From contig CACZDV010000036.1 in NCBI GenBank assembly GCA_902780025.1, positions 1 through 47,016 of the forward strand: a DNA stretch of 47,016 bases, given 5' to 3'. The position numbers and the translations under genes were made by a program. Numbering within the stretch: the first letter of the stretch is position 1; each line of letters starts with the position of its first letter. Positions 30,284-42,511 of the stretch are shown here, piece by piece. This DNA comes from an uncultured Prevotellaceae bacterium. Its GTDB lineage: Bacteria; Bacteroidota; Bacteroidia; Bacteroidales; Bacteroidaceae. Under the pieces are notes generated by a model. That model had not been told where the DNA came from. It did no database searches and was given only the letters and a program-made list of their open reading frames with translations.

Positions 30284-32413
30284 TCACAATCCTCGTGCTT
30301 TAAGGAGGCTGGAGGCATCGGGCTGAGCCATGCCCGTAAAGTCAGTGAACATCTGCATGAGGTCGCCCGTGTTGCCTCGGCTCAGAATCTTGTCGCGGAA
30401 GTCCTGACCCGTCTCAGGCTTCAGGGCACCGCGCTTGGCGAAGACGTCGGCAATGTTGACGGCCAGTACCTCCGTCCACAGGTAGCTGTAGTAGCCGGCT
30501 GCATAGCCGCCGCCCCAGACGTGGTTGAAGTAACTGGTATGATAGCGTGGCGGAATCGGAATAAAAGGATTCAGAAGTCCCACCTTACGCAACGACTCTG
30601 TCTCGAACTCCATAGCCTTGTCGGGTGTGGGAACATCCTTCGAGGCGAGCATGTGCCAGGCCAGGTCGACACAGGTGGCAGCGAGGTTCTCACCCAGGGC
30701 GTAGCACGGCTGGAAGTTGATGCTCTTGAGCATGCGCTCCTTCAGGTCGGCGGGCATGGGCTCACCGGTCTCGTAATGACGGGCGTAGTGGTCGAACACC
30801 TCAGGGATAGCCGCAAACGACTCATTGAACTGCGAGGGCATCTCGACAAAGTCGCGGGCCACGCTGGTACCGCTCAGACGGTAGTACTGACAGTTGGAGA
30901 GGATGCCGTGCAGGGCGTGGCCGAACTCATGGAACATGGTTGTGACCTCGTCCCAGGTAATCAGTGAGGGCTTGCCCTCGGGGGCCTTGGCGTTGTTGCA
31001 CACATTAAATATGATAGGCATTGTACCGCGCTGACGGCTCTGCTTCTGGAAACCGTCCATCCAGGCACCGCCGCGCTTAGAGGGTCGACGGTAGTAGTCG
31101 CAACAGAAGAGGGCGATGGCCTTGCCGTCCTTGTCGCTTACCTCGAAGGCCTTCATGTCGGGATGGTAGAGGGGGATGTCGTCGCGCTGCTTGAAGGTGA
31201 GGCCGTAGACACGGTTGGCAGCATAGAACACACCATTGAGCAGCACGCTGTCGACATTGAAATAGGGCTTCACCTCGTCGTCGCTCACGTTGAGCAGCTC
31301 CTTCTTCATCTTGGCGGAATAGTAGAAATAGTCGTAGGCCTGCAACTGGAACTCGGGACCCTGAGTTTTGCGGGCAAAGTCCTCAATGGCCTTGGTCTCG
31401 GCATCAGCCTTGGGCCCATAGGCCTTAATCAGGTTCATCAGGAAAGCACGGACATTCTCAGGCGTCTTGGCCATCGTATTCTCCAATGAATAGGCAGCGT
31501 AGTTAGGATAACCCATGATCTCGGCCTTCTCGGCACGCAACTTGGCGATTTCGCAGACGATGTTGAAGGTGTTGTACTTGCCGGTGCCGTCAGCACGATG
31601 CACGGAGGCCTCGAACACCTTCTTACGCAGTTCACGGTTGTCGAGACTGGCGAGCGGGGCCTGCTGGGTGGTATTGACAATGACAATGGCGTAAGGGGCC
31701 TTGCCGCCACGACTCTCAGCATCCTTGGCACACTGGGCGATATCAGCCTTGCTCATGCCTGCCAGGTCTTCCTTCTTATCTACCCAGACGACGGCATCGT
31801 TGGTGGCATCGGGGAGCACCTCGCCCCACTGTGTCTGTAACTCAGAGATGCGCAGGTTGATTTCCTTCATACGCGCCATCTTATCGTCGGGCAAGAGGGC
31901 TCCCTTGCGCACAAACTCCTTGTAGGTCTCTTCGAGCAGTTTCTTGTCCTCGCCCTGAAGCGACTCGTACTGGGCATCGTAGACCTTCTTGATGCGCTCG
32001 AAGAGGGGTTTGTTGAAGGAAATCTCATTCTCGAGGTCGGTGAGCATGGGCTGCACCTTCTTCTCGATATCGGCGAGGGCAGGCGTCTTGTCGGCCTCGA
32101 CGAGGGCGAAGAACACGCGGCCGACGCGGTCGAGCAGCCGTCCGCTCTCCTCGAGGGGCAGAATGGTGTTCTCGAAGGTAGCCGAGTCCTGACAGTCCAC
32201 AATCTTCTGGATGTTCTCGCGCTGCTGACGGATGCCCTCCTCGATGGCGGGCAGGTAGTCCGAGGGCTCAATCTTGCTGAAGTCGGGTGCGCCATAAGGC
32301 AACTGGCTCTCCACGAGCAGGGGATTTTCACGCTGTGCCTGCTGACAGGCACCGAACGGCATCATTGCAGCCGTAGTCATTGTGATGGTCATAAGGGTTT
32401 TTGATAGCTTCAT
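30284..32413 (-). CDS. M3-family metallopeptidase (Dcp/oligopeptidase A-like lipoprotein)
   Basis: This 709-residue enzyme has a lipoprotein-type signal (MMPFGAC, Cys about 23) and the zinc motif HEFGH (about residues 494-498) in TTMFHEFGHALHGILS, with the downstream helix around EMPSQFNESFA supplying the third ligand. M3 enzymes of the Dcp group remove dipeptides or cut short peptides; the signal implies a periplasmic location. Length is normal for the family. It has a TA-rich promoter region upstream (32414-32470). Confidence 0.93.
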   Translation of the reverse strand: MKLSKTLMTITMTTAAMMPFGACQQAQRENPLLVESQLPYGAPDFSKIEPSDYLPAIEEGIRQQRENIQKIVDCQDSATFENTILPLEESGRLLDRVGRVFFALVEADKTPALADIEKKVQPMLTDLENEISFNKPLFERIKKVYDAQYESLQGEDKKLLEETYKEFVRKGALLPDDKMARMKEINLRISELQTQWGEVLPDATNDAVVWVDKKEDLAGMSKADIAQCAKDAESRGGKAPYAIVIVNTTQQAPLASLDNRELRKKVFEASVHRADGTGKYNTFNIVCEIAKLRAEKAEIMGYPNYAAYSLENTMAKTPENVRAFLMNLIKAYGPKADAETKAIEDFARKTQGPEFQLQAYDYFYYSAKMKKELLNVSDDEVKPYFNVDSVLLNGVFYAANRVYGLTFKQRDDIPLYHPDMKAFEVSDKDGKAIALFCCDYYRRPSKRGGAWMDGFQKQSRQRGTMPIIFNVCNNAKAPEGKPSLITWDEVTTMFHEFGHALHGILSNCQYYRLSGTSVARDFVEMPSQFNESFAAIPEVFDHYARHYETGEPMPADLKERMLKSINFQPCYALGENLAATCVDLAWHMLASKDVPTPDKAMEFETESLRKVGLLNPFIPIPPRYHTSYFNHVWGGGYAAGYYSYLWTEVLAVNIADVFAKRGALKPETGQDFRDKILSRGNTGDLMQMFTDFTGMAQPDASSLLKARGL

Positions 32414-32522
32414 AGCTTATTGTTTTTGGTGTTTGATTCGCAAATCTGTGCGCAAAGATACAACTTAAATCTGACATCAACAAATTTTTTTGTTATCAAA
32501 AACTTGCATTTCTTATCTAAAT

Positions 32523-32534
32523 GTTGTACCTTTG
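32523..32534 (+). promoter_or_regulatory. Promoter of the PEP/pyruvate-binding protein gene
   Basis: TTGCATTTC near 32509 and TACCTTTGC near 32526-32534 form a standard Bacteroidales promoter 40 bp before the start codon. Confidence 0.6.
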
Positions 32535-32573
32535 CCTTCTCTTAGTACGCAAACATCAAGAAGAACGAACAGT

Positions 32574-35564
32574 ATGGAGGAATCCGCCAACATACCACAG
32601 GAGTGGAATCAGTTTCTGTTGAAAGACGTGTCGTTCGTCAACCTCATGACGCGGCGCATCTTCAATGTGCTCATAGTAGCCAACCCTTACGACGCCTTCA
32701 TGCTGGAGGACGACGGACGCATCGACGAGAAGATTTTCGATGAGTACATGGAGCTTGGTATGCGCTATCCGCCCACCTTTACGCAGGTGTCGACGACGGA
32801 GGAGGCTGATGAGGTGTTGAAGACGACGGACATCGATCTGGTCATCTGTATGCCGGGTAATGCCGACAATGATGCCTTCACCGTTGCCCGTGGCGTGAAA
32901 GCCGCTCATCCCAATATCCCCTGTGTGGTGCTGACACCCTTCTCGCACGGCATCACGAAGCGCATTGAAAATGAGGATATGTCAGTCTTCGACTACGTCT
33001 TCTGCTGGTTAGGTAATACCAACCTCATCATGTCCATCATCAAGCTGCTGGAGGACAAGATGAACATTGAGCACGACATCCGCGAGGCAGGTGTGCAGAT
33101 GATACTCCTGGTGGAGGACAATATCCGCTTCTACTCCTCGGTTCTTCCCAATCTTTACAACTACATCCTGGCACAGTCGAAGCGCTTCTCGACAGAGGCG
33201 TTGAACCCTCACGCCGCTGCCCAGCGTAAGCGTGGTCGTCCCAAGGTGGTGTTGGCCACGAACTACGAGGAGGCGATGGATCTCTACGAGAAGTATCACG
33301 AGAACACCTTGGGTGTCATCAGCGACACGCGCTTTCCTATGCGTATCACGCCTGGCCGTCTGAGTCATGTGGAGGAGGGCGACCCTGAGGCTGGCCTGAA
33401 GTTGCTGCGCGAGATTCGCAAGCGCGACGAGTATGTGCCGCTGATTCTCGACTCGTCGGAGACCATCAATGCTGCTCGGGCACGGGCAGAGGGATTCCAT
33501 TTCATTGATAAGAACTCGACGAAGATGAACGTCGACTTGCACCACCTCATGGAGGAACACATGGGATTCGGCGACTTCATCTTCCGCGACCCGAAGACCC
33601 ACGAGGAGATAGCCCGCATCACCTCTTTGAAGGATTTGCAGGACAATATCTTCAAGATACCCGCCGACTCGCTGTCGTACCACGTCATGCGTAATAACAT
33701 GAGCCGTTGGCTGACGGCTCGTGCCATTTTCCCTGTTTCTGCTTTCCTGAAGCATGTCACATGGCACAAGCTGCAAGACATAGATGCCCACCGGCAGATT
33801 ATCTTCGACGCCATCGTGCAGTATCGTCGCATGAAGAACATTGGTGTGGTGGCTGTCTTCGACCGTCTGAAGTTCGACCGCTATGCCCACTTCGCCCGCA
33901 TCGGCGAAGGTTCGTTAGGAGGAAAGGGTAGGGGCCTGGCCTTCCTCGACCGCATCATTAAGCGTCATCCTGAGTTGAACCAGTATGAAGGTGCCGAGGT
34001 ATCGATTCCCAAGACCGTCGTGCTCTGTACAGACTTCTTCGATGAGTTTATGGAGAAGAACAACCTGTACCCCATTGCCTTGAGCGATGCCCCGGATGAG
34101 GAGATTCTGCAGCATTTCCTCCGCGCTCAGTTGCCCGACTCGCTGATAGCCGACTTCTTCACGTTCTTCGATGCCGTGAAGTCGCCTATCGCCGTACGCT
34201 CCAGTTCACTTTTGGAAGACTCCCACTACCAGCCCTTCGCAGGTATCTATTCAACGTATATGATTCCTTATTTGGAAGACAAGTACGAGATGCTGCGCAT
34301 GCTGGCCTGTGCCATCAAGGGCGTCTACGCCTCCGTTTACTACAAGGATTCGAAGGCTTATATGATTGCCACGCAGAACGTCATCGATCAGGAGAAGATG
34401 GCTGTCATTCTGCAGGAGGTTGTTGGTCATCAGTATGGTGACCACTACTATCCGACGTTCAGCGGTGTGCTCCGCTCGCTGAACTACTATCCCATTGGCG
34501 ACGAAACTGCCGAGGAGGGCATCGCCTCGTTGGCATTAGGACTGGGCAAATATATCGTCGACGGCGGACAGACGCTGCGCGTGTCGCCCTATCACCCCAC
34601 GCAGGTGTTGCAGACCTCGGAGATGGAAATGGCACTACGCGACACGCAGACTCGTTTCTATGCACTTGACATGAGTCATGTAAGTGCCGACTTCAAGGTC
34701 GATGACGGCTTCAACATCAAGAAACTCCGTGTGAAACAGGCTGACGAAGATGGTTCGCTGACCTATATCGCCTCGACCTTCGACCCTGTCGACCAAGTTA
34801 TTCGCGACGGCATCTACGAGGGTGGACGTAAGATTATCTCCTTCTGTGGCGTACTCCAGCAGGGCATCTTCCCGTTGCCGGAACTCCTGCAGATGGTACA
34901 GAAGTTTGGTTCCGAGGAAATGCGACGGCCCGTGGAGATAGAGTTCGCCTGCAATTTGAATGATGACAAGACAGGCGAACTGTATCTGCTCCAGATACGT
35001 CCTATCGTCGACTCCAAGCAGATGCTCGACGAAGACCTGCAACAGATACCTGACGAACAATGCCTCCTTCGTTCCAACAATTCATTGGGACACGGCATTT
35101 CTGAGGATGTCTACGATGTGGTCTACGTCAAGGCTAGCGAGGACTTTACGGCTTCCAACAATCCTACTATCGCCTCGCACATCGAGAAGATAAACCAGCA
35201 CTTCCTCGACGAAGGCTCTTCTTATGTCCTTGTAGGTCCGGGGCGCTGGGGAAGTTCTGACTACTGGCTCGGCATCCCCGTGAAGTGGCCCCATATCTCT
35301 GCCGCCCGCGTCATCGTGGAGACGGCCCTGAAGAACTACCACGTGGATCCCTCGCAGGGCACTCATTTCTTCCAAAACCTCACCTCGTTCGGAGTAGGTT
35401 ACTTCACCATTAATACCTATACGGGCGACGGCATCTTCCAGCAGGAAGTGCTTGATGCAATGCCTGCCGTCGAGGAAACAGAATACGTCCGTCATGTCCG
35501 CTTCGACCATCCGTTGAAAATCATGATGGACGGCAAGAAGCAGACGGGCGTCGTGGTGTTTTGA
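32574..35564 (+). CDS. PEP/pyruvate-binding (PPDK_N) protein with N-terminal receiver-like domains
   Basis: This 996-residue protein begins with two regions resembling response-regulator receivers (about residues 28-140, FNVLIVANPYDAFMLEDD and DIDLVICMPG; about 170-330, GVQMILLVEDNIRFYSSVL and GLKLLREIRKRDEYVPLILDSS). A linker follows, then a pyruvate/phosphate-dikinase-type ATP-grasp region (SPIAVRSSSLLEDSHYQPFAGIYSTY, about 543-568, and FACNLNDDKTGELYLLQIRPI, about 795-815). No phosphohistidine swivel or PEP-synthesising domain is obvious, so it is not a full PEP synthase. Homologues are common in Bacteroidales with unknown role. The start at 32574 is chosen because it is 40 bp behind the promoter. 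Confidence 0.8.
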   Translation: MEESANIPQEWNQFLLKDVSFVNLMTRRIFNVLIVANPYDAFMLEDDGRIDEKIFDEYMELGMRYPPTFTQVSTTEEADEVLKTTDIDLVICMPGNADNDAFTVARGVKAAHPNIPCVVLTPFSHGITKRIENEDMSVFDYVFCWLGNTNLIMSIIKLLEDKMNIEHDIREAGVQMILLVEDNIRFYSSVLPNLYNYILAQSKRFSTEALNPHAAAQRKRGRPKVVLATNYEEAMDLYEKYHENTLGVISDTRFPMRITPGRLSHVEEGDPEAGLKLLREIRKRDEYVPLILDSSETINAARARAEGFHFIDKNSTKMNVDLHHLMEEHMGFGDFIFRDPKTHEEIARITSLKDLQDNIFKIPADSLSYHVMRNNMSRWLTARAIFPVSAFLKHVTWHKLQDIDAHRQIIFDAIVQYRRMKNIGVVAVFDRLKFDRYAHFARIGEGSLGGKGRGLAFLDRIIKRHPELNQYEGAEVSIPKTVVLCTDFFDEFMEKNNLYPIALSDAPDEEILQHFLRAQLPDSLIADFFTFFDAVKSPIAVRSSSLLEDSHYQPFAGIYSTYMIPYLEDKYEMLRMLACAIKGVYASVYYKDSKAYMIATQNVIDQEKMAVILQEVVGHQYGDHYYPTFSGVLRSLNYYPIGDETAEEGIASLALGLGKYIVDGGQTLRVSPYHPTQVLQTSEMEMALRDTQTRFYALDMSHVSADFKVDDGFNIKKLRVKQADEDGSLTYIASTFDPVDQVIRDGIYEGGRKIISFCGVLQQGIFPLPELLQMVQKFGSEEMRRPVEIEFACNLNDDKTGELYLLQIRPIVDSKQMLDEDLQQIPDEQCLLRSNNSLGHGISEDVYDVVYVKASEDFTASNNPTIASHIEKINQHFLDEGSSYVLVGPGRWGSSDYWLGIPVKWPHISAARVIVETALKNYHVDPSQGTHFFQNLTSFGVGYFTINTYTGDGIFQQEVLDAMPAVEETEYVRHVRFDHPLKIMMDGKKQTGVVVF

Positions 35565-35601
35565 TAAGAAGGACTTTTATGATATGACAATACCAATAAC
35601 G

Positions 35602-37650
<2,049 letters not shown>

Positions 37651-37697
37651 TATAATAAGGTGTAACCTCCCCTCTCATTTGTTCTCTATTGGAAATG

Positions 37698-37738
37698 AAA
37701 AATCGCAAGTGCTTTCTACTCAGCAACTTGCGATTTTT
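37698..37738 (-). terminator. Terminator of the tRNA-Gln gene (bidirectional)
   Basis: AAAAATCGCAAGT at 37698-37710 pairs perfectly with ACTTGCGATTTTT at 37726-37738 around a 15-nt loop. The A and T runs on both sides allow termination from either strand: tRNA-Gln from the right and the GH67 gene from the left. Confidence 0.8.
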
Positions 37739-37742
37739 CTTG

Positions 37743-37813
37743 TTGGGGTACCCGGACTCGAACCAGGAAAGGCAGGACCAGAATCTGCAGTGTTACCATT
37801 ACACCATACCCCA
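37743..37813 (-). tRNA. tRNA-Gln (anticodon CTG)
   Basis: On the minus strand the acceptor stem TGGGGTA pairs with TACCCCA. The D arm (GTGTAATGGTAACAC), the anticodon loop TTCTGGT and the T arm GGTTCGAGTCC are all present. The CCA end is not encoded. The last base pair of the anticodon stem (31-39) appears to be an A-C mismatch. A promoter-like TACCTTTGC on the minus strand lies at about 37830-37840. Confidence 0.93.
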
Positions 37814-37911
37814 ATTTCTGTTTTGCGGGTGCAAAGGTACTACTTTTTCCGAAACTACCAAAACTTTTGGGGAGATTTTTTTAAAAATACTCAAAAATTC
37901 TGCCATTATGT

Positions 37912-37942
37912 GCTTGAATCGGATAAAAACCACTATCTTTGC
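37912..37942 (+). promoter_or_regulatory. Promoter of rsfS-ftsH-cdsA
   Basis: TTG near 37913 and TATCTTTGC at 37934-37942 lie 25 bp before the rsfS start codon and match the Bacteroidales -33/-7 pattern. Confidence 0.65.
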
Positions 37943-37966
37943 ACCATATTATATAAACAATTATTA

Positions 37967-38326
37967 ATGGAACAAGCAAAACAATTAGTAGAAACAATTA
38001 CCAAGGGAATTCAAGAGAAGAAAGGCTCGGGCATCGTCGTGGCCGACCTTAGTGGCATCGAAGGCACCATCTGCCATTATTTTGTAATCTGTCAGGGCAA
38101 TTCACCGTCGCAGGTGGAGGCCATCACGGAGTCGGTGGGTGAGTTTGCCCGCAAGGAACTGGACGAGAAGCCCGCCCACGTCGTCGGGCTGGGCAATGCG
38201 CAGTGGGTGGCAATGGACTATACCGACGTGCTGGTGCATATCTTCCTGCCCGACGTCCGCGAGTATTATGACCTGGAACACCTCTGGGATGATGCCAATC
38301 TGACGTATATTCCCGATTTAGACTAA
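37967..38326 (+). CDS. rsfS: Ribosomal silencing factor RsfS
   Basis: This 119-residue protein (MEQAKQLVETITKGIQEKKG, VVADLSGIEGTICHYFVICQG, WVAMDYTDVLVHIFLPDVREYYDLEHLW) is a complete RsfS/DUF143 family member, which binds uL14 and blocks subunit joining in starvation. The start at 37967 gives the family N-terminus and follows a promoter; the longer upstream frame passes through the tRNA gene and is not real. It is 4 bp before ftsH, the usual Bacteroidales order rsfS-ftsH-cdsA. Confidence 0.95.
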   Translation: MEQAKQLVETITKGIQEKKGSGIVVADLSGIEGTICHYFVICQGNSPSQVEAITESVGEFARKELDEKPAHVVGLGNAQWVAMDYTDVLVHIFLPDVREYYDLEHLWDDANLTYIPDLD

Positions 38327-38330
38327 CGAT

Positions 38331-40379
38331 ATGGAACAGCAGAAGCCAAACAACAATAACGGGCCGAAGATGAATATGCCCAAGTTCAACATGAACTGGA
38401 TATACTTCATCGCCATCCTCACGCTGGCTATGCTCTACCTGACCAGCTCCGGCGACGGCGTAGGCACCCCCCAGGCGCATACCGAATCGACGTACACCGA
38501 CTTCAAGGGCTTCGTGGAGCACGGCTATGCCGACAAGGTGGTGGTGAACAAGAACCAGAACACGCTGAAGATGTACGTCAAGGCGGAGCACATCCGCGAC
38601 GTCTTCAAGCAGGGGCACAAGCAGACGGGGACGGAACCCTACGTGAGTGTCGAGATAGGCTCCGTCGACCAGGTGGAGCAGTTCATCGAGAAGATGCGCG
38701 AGGAGGGTAAGTTCAAGGGTAAGCTGAGCTACGACAACAAGTCGGGCGGCAACACCTTTGGCGATCTTCTCTATAGTCTGCTGCCCACTATTTTCTTCAT
38801 CGGCCTCATGATTTTCCTCTTCCGCCGCATGGGCGGCGGTGTCGGCGGCGGCATGGGTATGTTCAGCGTCGGCAAGTCGAAGGCCAAGATGTATGAGAAG
38901 GGTGGCGAACTGGGCATCACCTTCAAGGACGTCGCCGGACAGGCGGGTGCCAAGCAGGAGATGCAGGAGATAGTGGACTTCCTGAAGAACCCGCAGAAAT
39001 ATACTGAGTTGGGTGGAAAGATTCCCAAGGGTGCGCTGCTCGTAGGACCTCCGGGAACGGGTAAGACGCTGCTGGCCAAGGCCGTAGCCGGTGAGGCCGG
39101 TGTGCCGTTCTTCTCGATGTCGGGTTCCGACTTTGTGGAAATGTTCGTGGGCGTGGGTGCGTCACGAGTGCGCGACCTCTTTGAACAGGCCAAGACGAAG
39201 GCGCCCTGCATCATCTTCATCGACGAGATTGACGCCGTGGGCCGAGCCCGCTCTAAGAACCCCGCCATGGGTGGCAACGACGAGCGTGAGAATACGCTGA
39301 ACGCCCTGCTGACTGAGATGGACGGTTTCGGCACCAACTCGGGTATCATCACCCTGGCCGCCACCAACCGTGCCGACATGCTCGACTCGGCCCTGCTGCG
39401 CGCAGGTCGTTTCGACCGTCAGATACACGTCGACCTGCCCGACCTCAATGAGCGCAAGGAGGTGTTTGCCGTTCACCTGAAGCCGCTGAAGCTGGCCGAC
39501 GATGTGGATATCGACTTCCTCGCCCGTCAGACGCCGGGCTTCTCGGGTGCCGACATTGCCAACGTCTGCAACGAGGCTGCCCTGATAGCCGCCCGCTTCA
39601 ACCGTGAGAAAGTGGGCAAGCAGGACTTCCTCGACGCCGTCGACCGCATCATCGGCGGACTGGAGAAGAAGACGAAGGTGATGACCGAGTCCGAGAAGCG
39701 CTCCATCGCCATCCACGAGGCTGGTCACGCTACCATCTCGTGGTTCACGGAGTTTGCCAACCCGCTGGTCAAGGTCAGCATCGTTCCCCGTGGTCAGGCC
39801 CTTGGTGCCGCCTGGTACCTGCCTGAGGAGCGTGTGCTGCAGACCAAGGAGGCCATGCTCGACGAGATGTGCTCGCTCTTAGGTGGCCGTGCTGCCGAGG
39901 AACTCTTCGTGGGCCATATCTCCACGGGAGCCATGAACGACCTGGAGCGCACCACGAAGCAGGCCTACGGCATGATCGCCTATGCCGGTATGTCGGAGAA
40001 GCTGCCCAACATTTGCTACTACAACAACGCCGAGTACCAGTTCCAGAAGCCTTATTCCGAGACGACGGCGAAGATCATGGACGACGAGGTGCTACGTATG
40101 ATCAACGAGCAGTACGAACGTGCCAAGCGTATCCTGACGGAGCATGCCGACGGTCACGCCCAGCTGGCTCAGCTCTTGGTCGACCGCGAAGTCATCTTCG
40201 CCGAGGATGTCGAGCGCATCTTCGGCAAGCGTCCCTGGACCAGTCGTGCCGAGGAACTCCTTGAGGCTCAGATGCGCGCCGATGCCGAGCGTATGGCCGA
40301 GGAGAGGGCGAAGGAGCTTGAGGCTGAAGCCAAGAATCACCCAGAAACCCCAGAGGTCCCAGAAGTCCCAGAAAAATAA
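38331..40379 (+). CDS. ftsH: ATP-dependent zinc metalloprotease FtsH
   Basis: This 682-residue membrane protease has two N-terminal transmembrane segments (about 20-36 and 148-165) around a periplasmic domain. It has the AAA+ Walker A GPPGTGKT (about 239-246), Walker B IIFIDEID, the SRH ([21 protein letters not shown]) and the zinc motif HEAGH (about 462-466). It degrades membrane and regulatory proteins. The C-terminus contains the low-complexity [14 protein letters not shown], encoded by repeated CCCAGAAG units. Its stop is 6 bp before the cdsA start, indicating one operon. Confidence 0.97.
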   Translation: MEQQKPNNNNGPKMNMPKFNMNWIYFIAILTLAMLYLTSSGDGVGTPQAHTESTYTDFKGFVEHGYADKVVVNKNQNTLKMYVKAEHIRDVFKQGHKQTGTEPYVSVEIGSVDQVEQFIEKMREEGKFKGKLSYDNKSGGNTFGDLLYSLLPTIFFIGLMIFLFRRMGGGVGGGMGMFSVGKSKAKMYEKGGELGITFKDVAGQAGAKQEMQEIVDFLKNPQKYTELGGKIPKGALLVGPPGTGKTLLAKAVAGEAGVPFFSMSGSDFVEMFVGVGASRVRDLFEQAKTKAPCIIFIDEIDAVGRARSKNPAMGGNDERENTLNALLTEMDGFGTNSGIITLAATNRADMLDSALLRAGRFDRQIHVDLPDLNERKEVFAVHLKPLKLADDVDIDFLARQTPGFSGADIANVCNEAALIAARFNREKVGKQDFLDAVDRIIGGLEKKTKVMTESEKRSIAIHEAGHATISWFTEFANPLVKVSIVPRGQALGAAWYLPEERVLQTKEAMLDEMCSLLGGRAAEELFVGHISTGAMNDLERTTKQAYGMIAYAGMSEKLPNICYYNNAEYQFQKPYSETTAKIMDDEVLRMINEQYERAKRILTEHADGHAQLAQLLVDREVIFAEDVERIFGKRPWTSRAEELLEAQMRADAERMAEERAKELEAEAKNHPETPEVPEVPEK

Positions 40380-40385
40380 ACTGTT

Positions 40386-41234
40386 ATGAAAAACTTCATA
40401 GTCCGTACCATCACCAGCGTGTTTTTCGTGGCGGCCATCGTCACCAGTTTCCTCAATCCCCAGGCCATGACCCTGCTCTTCAGCATCGTCACCGGCATGA
40501 CCGTCTGGGAGTTTGCCGGACTCGTCAACGAACGGCCCTACATCAGTATCAACCGCTTCATCTGCACCGTCTCGGGCGTCTATCTGTTCCTCGCCATGAT
40601 AGGCTACAACAGCGGGATGACGCCCGCCACCGTCTTCATACCCTACCTGGTCAGCATCGTCTACCTCATGGTCGCCGAGCTCTACCTCAAGGCCAAGGAC
40701 CCCATCAACAATTGGGCCTACACCATGCTGTCGCAGCTCTACATCGCCCTGCCGCTGTCGCTGCTCGGCGTACTGGCTTTCCGCTCCGACGGCTACCAGA
40801 CGCATTACAGCTACCTCATGCCGCTCTCCGTCTTCGTCTTCCTGTGGATCAACGATGCCGGCGCCTACATCTGCGGCTCGCTCTTAGGCCGTCACAAGCT
40901 GTTCCCCCGCATCTCGCCGGGCAAGTCCTGGGAGGGAAGCATCGGCGGCGGACTACTTGTCGCAGCCGCCGCCGTACTCATCTGGTATCTCACTGACCAC
41001 TATCAGGTCAACGACCTCGGGCTCACCGCCTATGAGTGGGCCGGCCTGGGCATCGTCGTCGTCGTCTTCGGCACGTGGGGCGACCTCATCGAGTCGCTCT
41101 TCAAGCGCACCCTCGGCATCAAGGACAGCGGAAATATCCTGCCTGGTCACGGCGGTATGCTCGACCGTTTCGACTCCACCCTCATGGCGCTGCCCGCCGC
41201 CGTGGTCTATCTCTATACGCTCACTTTATTTTAA
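40386..41234 (+). CDS. cdsA: Phosphatidate cytidylyltransferase CdsA
   Basis: This 282-residue integral membrane enzyme makes CDP-diacylglycerol from phosphatidate and CTP. Several hydrophobic helices precede the family signature SLFKRTLGIKDSGNILPGHG and GGMLDRFDS near residues 237-263, with conserved acidic residues for Mg2+. It is the last gene of rsfS-ftsH-cdsA, convergent with the CE15 gene. Confidence 0.95.
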   Translation: MKNFIVRTITSVFFVAAIVTSFLNPQAMTLLFSIVTGMTVWEFAGLVNERPYISINRFICTVSGVYLFLAMIGYNSGMTPATVFIPYLVSIVYLMVAELYLKAKDPINNWAYTMLSQLYIALPLSLLGVLAFRSDGYQTHYSYLMPLSVFVFLWINDAGAYICGSLLGRHKLFPRISPGKSWEGSIGGGLLVAAAAVLIWYLTDHYQVNDLGLTAYEWAGLGIVVVVFGTWGDLIESLFKRTLGIKDSGNILPGHGGMLDRFDSTLMALPAAVVYLYTLTLF

Positions 41235-41253
41235 TACTCTTACTTCTTACCTC

Positions 41254-42420
41254 TTACTTCGACTTCCCCAACAAGAACCGGTCAATAAACCGCTCGACAA
41301 TCGGGAACTGCACCTCGGGCAGCTGGCAATGACCATGTCCGCCGACGATGTCGCAGCCCATGCGGTCGCCGATGCCGAAGAAGTCCCACACCTTACGCGC
41401 CTCCTGAGCCGACACCTCCATCGACGGGTCAGCAAGCCACTCATAGTCAGGATTTCCCAGCAGCAGCAGGGCGCGCGGACAGACCATCGCGCACAGCTCG
41501 TGCTGGTCGTAGGGCAGGCGGTAGACCGAGTCGCCGCGGAAGTTCTCCTTCTGACTCTCCAGGAACCAGTGGTAGTCCGTCTTGTCGATATCTTCTAAGT
41601 TCTTGCCTGCTAACGTCAGTTCGTGCGACTTACGCCATGCTGCAGCACCGCCGCCGCCTGGCTCCTGGGCAATGGTCAGCGCGATGCGCTCGTCGAAGGC
41701 TCCGCAGTACAGCGCCATCTTGCCCGCATACGAGCAGCCCGTCACGCCGATGTGCCGCGTGTCAATCTTCGTCACCTCCGGTCCTAACTGCTGCAGTCCG
41801 TCTATCAGTCGGCTCATGCCCCATGCCCATTCGCTGTAGGCTCCGTTCTTCGTCAGCTGCGGATACAGGCGGTCGAAGTGGTGCTCGCCGCGGTCGTGAT
41901 GCTTGCCAAACTGCTTGTAGTCGTTCACCTGTGCCGACTGGAAGTTCATCGTGGCAATAGGTCGCTCGGCAAACAGCTGTCGCGGCAGTGCTATCATGTC
42001 CGTGCCTATCATTACCGCGTAGGGTGCCTGTCCCGTCTTCGGGTAGCGGATCTCTGCGCGCAGTGTCAGCGTCTCGCCGCCCACCGTCACGTCCACTACC
42101 AGCGTGTCGCCCGCCATGCGGGCCTTCACCTGTCCCGGCTCCACCGCCGGTTTCTGTCCGATGCCGTAGTGCTGAATCATGTGTCCGATGTCGCTGCGGC
42201 GCTGTGCCCACTGCTTGAACGTCTTCACGCCCTCCAGCGCGTTAGGCAGTTCGCGGACCTCGGGCAGCTGTTCGGGCTCCGCCATCTTCGGTGCCTTCAT
42301 CTTGGCTCCCGTGTTCTCCACGTCGTACACTAACGGCAGCTCCGCTCCGTTTTTCTGCGCCTGTGCCGCCGTCAGCGTCGCCAGCGCCATCCCCAGTAGT
42401 AATACTTTCCTTTTCATCAT
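41254..42420 (-). CDS. CE15 glucuronoyl esterase-like secreted hydrolase
   Basis: This 388-residue secreted alpha/beta hydrolase resembles CE15 4-O-methyl-glucuronoyl methylesterases. The nucleophile lies in GVTGCSYAGKMAL (Ser at about residue 234), the acid in TIAQEPGGGGAAAW, the His in IVGGHGHCQLP, and the TDYHWFLESQK segment is also typical. It would cut ester bonds between lignin and glucuronoxylan, complementing the GH67 enzyme. MMKRKVLLLGMALATLTAAQA is the signal peptide; the second Met (42417) is an equally good start. Confidence 0.87.
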   Translation of the reverse strand: MMKRKVLLLGMALATLTAAQAQKNGAELPLVYDVENTGAKMKAPKMAEPEQLPEVRELPNALEGVKTFKQWAQRRSDIGHMIQHYGIGQKPAVEPGQVKARMAGDTLVVDVTVGGETLTLRAEIRYPKTGQAPYAVMIGTDMIALPRQLFAERPIATMNFQSAQVNDYKQFGKHHDRGEHHFDRLYPQLTKNGAYSEWAWGMSRLIDGLQQLGPEVTKIDTRHIGVTGCSYAGKMALYCGAFDERIALTIAQEPGGGGAAAWRKSHELTLAGKNLEDIDKTDYHWFLESQKENFRGDSVYRLPYDQHELCAMVCPRALLLLGNPDYEWLADPSMEVSAQEARKVWDFFGIGDRMGCDIVGGHGHCQLPEVQFPIVERFIDRFLLGKSK

Positions 42421-42511
42421 GTTTTAAGTTATGTTTTGGTTGATATTTCGGGACAAAGTTACGAATTAAGATTGTAAACGCAAAGCGTTTTTGAAAGATT
42501 CTTCAATTTTA

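Noticed and set aside
33009-33890. 293-residue minus-strand open frame in the PEP/pyruvate-binding gene
   Set aside because: Shadow of a conserved long gene; no family resemblance.
38331-40379. FtsH C-terminal PEVPE repeat as a functional motif
   Set aside because: A short low-complexity tail coded by CCCAGAAG units; FtsH tails vary freely, so no special role is claimed.
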